Source of the DNA: Halogranum amylolyticum
GTDB lineage: Archaea > Halobacteriota > Halobacteria > Halobacteriales > Haloferacaceae
Assembly (NCBI RefSeq): GCF_900110465.1
Contig: NZ_FODV01000002.1
Location: 186,001-250,000, forward strand
Length of the DNA: 64,000 nt
Reading direction: 5' to 3'
Positions 59,648 to 64,000 of this stretch are shown piece by piece. The notes under the pieces were generated by a model. That model did not search any database and had not been told where the DNA came from. It saw nothing but the letters and a program-made list of their open reading frames with translations. Made by a program: the position numbers and the translations under genes. Every line of letters begins with the position of its first letter. Position 1 is the first letter of the stretch.

Positions 59648-61255
59648 ATGACTCGACACACAGATTCGGCGACAGACGGTGTGGACTCGGTCGGCCGGCG
59701 GTCGTTCCTCCGCGGTGCCACGGCGCTCGGCGTCGGACTCGCGGCGCTACCCGGTCTCTCCTCGTCGGCCGCGGCGGCCACGGACCGCTCCAGCTACCAG
59801 ATGATGACCGGAACCAAGTACGAGACGACCGTCTACGTCTACGACTCGGGGCAGAGTGGACCGACGACGATGGTCGTCGGCGGAATCCACGGCGACGAGC
59901 GGGCCGGCTATCTCGCCGCCGACGAGATCGCCGAGTGGACCGTCGACTGCGGGAAGCTCGTCGTCGTCCCCCGCAGCAACGTGGTCGCCATCGCGAACGA
60001 CAGCCGCTACGTCGACGGGACGGACCTGAACCGCGAGTTCCCGCCGCTCGGCGGCGACTGCACCCACCCGCTGGCGGAGGGGATCTGGAACAAGGTCGCC
60101 CGACACGACCCCGACTGGGTGTTCGACCTGCACTCGGCACGCGGTATCTACAAATCCGGCGACGGCAGCGTCGGACAGGCGCTGTTCCCGACGTGGACGT
60201 CACCCTCTCGTAGTTACGGGGAGAACGCTATCGCCGACCTCAACGACGAGTTCGGCCTCACGGGCGACATGGCCTACCTGATGGGTAACACCCTCGACGC
60301 CGACCGCGACATGCTCATGCATCGCGTCGCCGGTATGCTCGACCGCCCGGGCTACACCTGTGAGGTGACCGAGAAGGCGCCGCTCGAAGACGGGGTTCAG
60401 TGGCATCTCTACACGGTCGAACACGTGATGCGCCAGTACGGCCAGCACCGTGTCTCCGCCTCGTCGTCGCTCTCGACGGATCCGCCGTTCAGCGCGATGA
60501 ACCTCACGCTCGACAACCCGTGGCAGCAGTACAGCCTCGGCGACCGCTCCGACGACCCGATCGTCATCGCCAAACCGCTCTCCATCGTCGGCGACGACCC
60601 GTGTCACCCGCGCCTCCGCCGCGTCGGCCACACGGAGTTCGAGGCGCGTATCGAGGAGTGGGCGAACGAGAACGGCAAGCACTACGACGAACAGACTGGC
60701 GCGTTCGCCATCGACCCCGGCAGCTACACGCTCGGAGACGGGATGCGGATGGAGGTCGGGACGGTACGGGCCGACACGGAGAAGACGGTCGTCCGGTTCG
60801 ACGAGCAGTTCGACTACCAGCCGATCGTGCTCGCACAGACCCAAACGTACAACGACTCGACGCCGGTCGTCACCCGCATCCGCGGGCCGTGGACCGATTG
60901 GTTCGAGGTGTACCTCCAGATGGAGGAGTCGAAGACCGGACAGTCCCACGGCGAGGAACTCGTGGGCTGGATCGCCATCGAGCGCGGAACCGGCGTCATG
61001 AACGGAACGAACTTCGAGGCGAACGTCGAACGCGACGTCCGCAGTTCGTGGCACCACATCGACTTCGACCGGAGCTACGACGACCCCGTGTTCGTCGCCG
61101 GCATCCAGACGTTCAACGACAGAGAACCCTGTGGGCTCCGTTACAAGAACCTCACCTCGTCGGGCGTCGACGTGTTCGTCGAGGAGGAAGACAGCGCGGA
61201 CCTCGACCGCACCCACGGCGAGGAAGAAGTAGGCTACCTCGTCTTCGAGGCGTGA
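59648..61255 (+). CDS. Tat-exported M14/aspartoacylase-type deacylase with two C-terminal repeat domains
   Basis: 535 residues from ATG 59648. Tat signal RRSFLRG (17-23) with cleavage after SSAAAA. A zinc carboxypeptidase-like domain (about 55-275) has GGIHGDERAG (zinc ligands His81 and Glu84), DLNREFPP and VFDLHSA with the third ligand. Residues about 330-535 contain two tandem domains with matching cores (FDYQPIVLAQTQTYND ... HGEELVGWIAIE and DDPVFVAGIQTFND ... HGEEEVGYLVFE), similar to H-type-lectin-like modules. Probably hydrolyses an amide bond of a secreted or surface compound. Confidence 0.82.
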   Translation: MTRHTDSATDGVDSVGRRSFLRGATALGVGLAALPGLSSSAAAATDRSSYQMMTGTKYETTVYVYDSGQSGPTTMVVGGIHGDERAGYLAADEIAEWTVDCGKLVVVPRSNVVAIANDSRYVDGTDLNREFPPLGGDCTHPLAEGIWNKVARHDPDWVFDLHSARGIYKSGDGSVGQALFPTWTSPSRSYGENAIADLNDEFGLTGDMAYLMGNTLDADRDMLMHRVAGMLDRPGYTCEVTEKAPLEDGVQWHLYTVEHVMRQYGQHRVSASSSLSTDPPFSAMNLTLDNPWQQYSLGDRSDDPIVIAKPLSIVGDDPCHPRLRRVGHTEFEARIEEWANENGKHYDEQTGAFAIDPGSYTLGDGMRMEVGTVRADTEKTVVRFDEQFDYQPIVLAQTQTYNDSTPVVTRIRGPWTDWFEVYLQMEESKTGQSHGEELVGWIAIERGTGVMNGTNFEANVERDVRSSWHHIDFDRSYDDPVFVAGIQTFNDREPCGLRYKNLTSSGVDVFVEEEDSADLDRTHGEEEVGYLVFEA

Positions 61256-61279
61256 GGCGGTCTCGGACTACTCGACGCC

Positions 61280-61702
61280 TCAGACCGCGTGAACCGGGAC
61301 GTCCGTCCGCTTGAGGACGCGGTCGGTCGTACTACCGAGGAAGTGGCGATCCGGGTCGAGCAGCCCGCGTTTCCCCATGACGACGAGGTCGATTCCGTGT
61401 TCGTCGACGTACTCCAGTATCGCCTGGTCGGGGACTCCCGACGCGATGTCGGTGACGCAGTCGACGCCGGCGTCCTCCGCGTCGACGACGACGCGCTCTA
61501 TCACCTCTTCGCCCCGCTTCCGGAGCAGCTGTTTGGTCTCGCCGATGTCGCCGGGCGTCGCGACGAACCCCATCTGGCCGGTGTCGACGACGTAGAGCAC
61601 GTGAAGCGTCGCCCCGTGCGTCGCGGCGAGTTCGACTGCGTGGTCGGCGGCGCGCTTGGTTCCCTTCGTCCCGTCCGTCGGAAGCAGGATGTTCGTGTAC
61701 AT
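61280..61702 (-). CDS. Universal stress protein (UspA family)
   Basis: 140 residues, one Usp domain: YTNILLPTDGTKGTKRAADHAVELA at the start and VVMGKRGLLDPDRHFLGSTTDRVLKRTDVPVHAV at the end. The latter contains the ATP-binding pattern G-x2-G-x9-G-S/T (GKRGLLDPDRHFLGST). Probably an ATP-binding stress protein of the cytoplasm. Not linked to the permease-Usp genes at 12-15 kb. Confidence 0.92.
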   Translation of the reverse strand: MYTNILLPTDGTKGTKRAADHAVELAATHGATLHVLYVVDTGQMGFVATPGDIGETKQLLRKRGEEVIERVVVDAEDAGVDCVTDIASGVPDQAILEYVDEHGIDLVVMGKRGLLDPDRHFLGSTTDRVLKRTDVPVHAV

Positions 61703-61761
61703 CCCTGAAACGTACGTGCCGTGACAAAATGACGTTTGCCACGGGGGAGGCCGGGAGACGC

Positions 61762-63564
61762 TCAGACGTGTTCTTCGAGGAAGTCGACGATCTCGGTGTA
61801 CGCCTGCACGCGGTTCTCGAGCTTCGAGAAGCCGTGCCCCTCGTCGTCGAAGATCAGTTTGCGGACCGGCACGCCCTGCTCGCGGGCCTCCTCGACGATC
61901 TGTTCGGCCTCGCCGACCGGGACGCGCGGGTCGTTCTCGCCGTGGAGCACGAACAGCGGCGCCTCGATGGCGTCGATGTTATTGATCGGCGAGATCGACT
62001 CGAGGAACTCGCGGTCGTCCTCCAGACTCCCGTACTCCGCCTCGCGGAGTTCGCGCCGCCAGTCGCCGGTGTTCTCGAGGAACGTGACGAAGTTGGCGAT
62101 GCCGACGATGTCGACACCGGCGGCCCACAGTTCCGGATACTCGGTGAGCGCGGCGAGCACCATGAACCCGCCGTAGGAGCCGCCCATCGCGACGATGCGG
62201 TCGGAGTCGACGGCCGGGTGGTCGTGGAGCCACTCGACGGCTGCTTCGATATCCTTCACCGAGTCCATCCGGTTCTCGACGTCGTCGAGGTGGCCGTAGG
62301 CCTTCCCGTAGCCCGCCGACCCGCGGACGTTCGGTTCGAAGACGGCGTAGCCGTTCTGGACGAGGTACTGTTTGACGCCGCTGAAGGAGGGGCGACGCTG
62401 CGACTCGGGGCCGCCGTGGATGTCGACGATGACGGGCGTCTCACCGTGGCCGGTGTCGGTCGCCGGCAGCGTGAAGAACGCCGGGATCTGTCGGTCGTCG
62501 AACGTCGGGTAGTGGACGAGCTCCGGCTCGACGAACGTCTCGCGGGGGATGCCCGCCGTTGCCGCCCGCGTCCACCGTTGGACCTCGCCGGTCTCCATCG
62601 CGATCACGTAGACGTTGGTGTTGTCGGCGCTCCCCGTCACCGTGAGCGCGAACCGCTCGGCGTCGGGGCCGAAACTGACGCCGCCGGCAACGCCCTCGGG
62701 GAGCTCCGGCTGCGGGAACGTCTCGACGGTGTCGGGGTCCGTGAGCGTCCCCGTCGTCAGTTCGGTGTAGCCGTCGACGTTCTGCGAGTAGACCAGTCGG
62801 CCGGTGTCGTGGTCGATGGCGACGCCGTCGAGCTCCCAGTCGCCGCCCTCCTCGACGGTTGTGAGTTCCCGCGTCTCGACGTGCAGGCGGGCGAGGTAGA
62901 GCGTGTCCGCACCGTCGTCGGTGACGAGATACAGGTTCTCTCCCTTCGGCCCCCACGTGACGCTCTGGTAGCGGATCGTGTCTTCGTGGGGCGTGAGGTG
63001 AGTCAACTCACCGGAGTCGATGTCGAGGACGTAGACGTCCTGATCGAAGTTCGAGTACGCCTCGGTGACGACGAGGCGGCTGTCGTCCGGGCTCCAGCCG
63101 CCGACGTTGAGCCAGCCGTCGCCCTCGTAGACGAGTTCGGCGTCGTTGCCGACGGCGTCGCGGGCCTGCACGTAGACGTCGAACACCGAGTTGTCGCGGC
63201 GGTTGGAGGTGAACGCGAACCGCTCGCCGTCGTGACTCCATCCGCCCCACCAGTGTTTGGCGTCGGGTCGCTGCGTCAGGTTCGTGATCTCGCCCGTGTC
63301 GGGACCGAGCAGGTAGAGCTGGTCGCGTTCGTTGCCGCCCTCGTCCATCCCGAAGGCGAGTTCGCGTCGTTCGGGCGACCACGACCCGAAGGTGACTCGC
63401 TCGTCGTAGAACGTGTGTTGGTCGGGCCACTCGCCCGGGCCGCCGACGCTCCACACTTGCGAGGTGCCCGTCGTGTCCATCAGGAACGAGAGCGTCTCGC
63501 CGCTCGGCGAGAAGGAGGCGCCGTAGGCGCTGCGGATGTTGAGATAGCGTTCGATGTCGTACAT
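61762..63564 (-). CDS. S9 family peptidase (prolyl oligopeptidase/acylaminoacyl peptidase type)
   Basis: 600 residues from MYDIERYLNIRSAYG; 65 open codons upstream are not conserved-looking and overlap the divergent promoter. N-terminal seven-bladed propeller (about 20-330, WD-like repeats such as WSHDGERFAFTSNRRDNSVFDVY), C-terminal alpha/beta hydrolase domain with MGGSYGGFM (nucleophile Ser), HGENDPRVP (Asp) and DDEGHGFSK (His). Cleaves small peptides; no signal peptide, so cytoplasmic. Confidence 0.92.
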   Translation of the reverse strand: MYDIERYLNIRSAYGASFSPSGETLSFLMDTTGTSQVWSVGGPGEWPDQHTFYDERVTFGSWSPERRELAFGMDEGGNERDQLYLLGPDTGEITNLTQRPDAKHWWGGWSHDGERFAFTSNRRDNSVFDVYVQARDAVGNDAELVYEGDGWLNVGGWSPDDSRLVVTEAYSNFDQDVYVLDIDSGELTHLTPHEDTIRYQSVTWGPKGENLYLVTDDGADTLYLARLHVETRELTTVEEGGDWELDGVAIDHDTGRLVYSQNVDGYTELTTGTLTDPDTVETFPQPELPEGVAGGVSFGPDAERFALTVTGSADNTNVYVIAMETGEVQRWTRAATAGIPRETFVEPELVHYPTFDDRQIPAFFTLPATDTGHGETPVIVDIHGGPESQRRPSFSGVKQYLVQNGYAVFEPNVRGSAGYGKAYGHLDDVENRMDSVKDIEAAVEWLHDHPAVDSDRIVAMGGSYGGFMVLAALTEYPELWAAGVDIVGIANFVTFLENTGDWRRELREAEYGSLEDDREFLESISPINNIDAIEAPLFVLHGENDPRVPVGEAEQIVEEAREQGVPVRKLIFDDEGHGFSKLENRVQAYTEIVDFLEEHV

Positions 63565-63701
63565 GACCCGGGCTTCCACCGCAGGGGACAAACGGTTTTG
63601 GGTGGTGTCCCGTCTCGGCGACGCCGGTCTCTCCGCGTCGACGTCACACGAGAGATCCGGCGACGATCTGTAGGAAGACCAGTCAGTTCGGAAAGACGTG
63701 G

Positions 63702-63711
63702 GTTTTATCGT
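63702..63711 (+). promoter_or_regulatory. TATA element of the glycosyltransferase gene
   Basis: gttttatcgt ends about 20-28 bases before ATG 63731, giving a leaderless transcript. Confidence 0.5.
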
Positions 63712-63730
63712 GCGACACGAACGGCGGACT

Positions 63731-64000
63731 ATGCGAGTCGCGTTCGTTGCGATGGTCACGGCGTATCACGAGGAGACGCCGGCGACGCTGCGGACGCGAC
63801 GGATCGCCCGCCACCTCGCCGCGCGAGGCCACGACGTCACCGTGCTCTGTGCGCGCTGGTGGGACGGCGACGTCCGGGAATTCGAACATCTCGTACCGCG
63901 CGGTCACCGCTGACCCGTCGGCAAAGGCGTTCGCCTCGAAACTCCCGCTCGCGCTGCGACGTCTCTCACCCGACGTCGTTCACGCGGCCGTCACACCGCC
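63731..64000 (+). CDS. Glycosyltransferase (GT4-like) N-terminus, with apparent frameshift; runs off window
   Basis: Starts MRVAFVAMVTAYHEETPATLRTRR, the N-terminal Rossmann strand and loop of GT-B glycosyltransferases (RIARHLAARGHDVTVLCARWW). The frame stops at 63911-63913, but from about 63885 another frame carries on with ISYRAVTADPSAKAFASKLP and LRRLSPDVVHAAVTP, the expected next strands, to the end of the window. A 1- or 2-base indel around 63884-63893 is therefore likely, either a true pseudogene or a sequence error. The 3' end is outside the window. Confidence 0.65.

Noticed and set aside
1..64000. tRNA or rRNA genes
   Set aside because: No T-loop GTTCGAATC-type motif with matching acceptor stem and no rRNA-like block was found by reading; a covariance-model search would be needed to be sure.
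1..64000. Integrated virus or plasmid
   Set aside because: No integrase, capsid, replication or partition cluster; the MinD-like ATPase lacks a ParB neighbour, and base composition is even apart from the TnpB remnant and short AT-rich promoters.

Overview
The window comes from a halophilic archaeon (class Halobacteria). GC is very high, the proteins are strongly acidic (D/E-rich), most genes start at or a few bases after a TATA element about 25-30 bases upstream (leaderless pattern), and several families are archaeal or haloarchaeal only (aCPSF1 RNase, DUF371, DUF373, the split cytochrome b gene with haloarchaeal membrane partners, 2-oxoacid:ferredoxin oxidoreductase, archaeal-type ProRS). 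The genus cannot be fixed from this piece alone.

Layout. 1-2.1 kb: end of a cytochrome bc-type complex operon (cytochrome b6-like and subunit IV-like genes, two small membrane proteins). 2.1-3.3 kb: a small HMA metal-binding protein and a decayed IS200/IS605-type TnpB locus with short palindromes. 3.3-5.9 kb: membrane protein, NAD-kinase-like protein, M28 peptidase. 5.9-12 kb: three tandem asparagine-synthetase-like paralogues, each with its own promoter. 12.2-16.8 kb: an amino acid permease fused to stress-protein domains, a separate UspA protein, a divergent Lrp/RCK regulator and a ZIP metal transporter. 16.9-23.3 kb: a repeated hairpin array, glutamate synthase and prolyl-tRNA synthetase. 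23.4-37.8 kb: housekeeping and small conserved genes (aCPSF1, methylglyoxal synthase, endonuclease III, coiled-coil protein, S49 protease, DUF373 protein, aldo/keto reductase, peroxiredoxin, ASCH protein). 38.3-45.4 kb: small zinc proteins, a Tat-exported subtilase, a second palindrome cluster, the KorAB oxidoreductase, a flavin reductase and a lipoprotein gene broken by an in-frame amber codon. 45.4-64 kb: a surface protein, methylmalonyl-CoA mutase large subunit, acetyl-CoA synthetase, a solute:sodium symporter, an acyl-CoA ligase, a MinD-like ATPase, a thiolase with its Zn-ribbon OB-fold partner, an alpha/beta hydrolase, the mutase small subunit with MeaB, an exported M14-type deacylase, UspA, an S9 peptidase, and the start of a frameshifted glycosyltransferase.

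Metabolic reading: Acs, the acyl-CoA ligase, thiolase, methylmalonyl-CoA mutase (split over two loci 11 kb apart), its chaperone MeaB and KorAB together fit use of acetate, fatty acids and propionyl-CoA feeding the citric acid cycle. Glutamate synthase and the amino acid permease form a nitrogen theme, beside which sit the three asparagine-synthetase-like genes of unknown substrate.

Most notable: (i) two clusters of palindromes that all have exactly three spacer bases; (ii) a 67-bp tandem repeat after gltB carrying two hairpins per unit, one with arms that differ between copies but still pair; (iii) three AsnB-like paralogues whose glutaminase signature is degraded; (iv) an amber codon in a domain-duplicated lipoprotein, aligning with a Trp codon in the other repeat.
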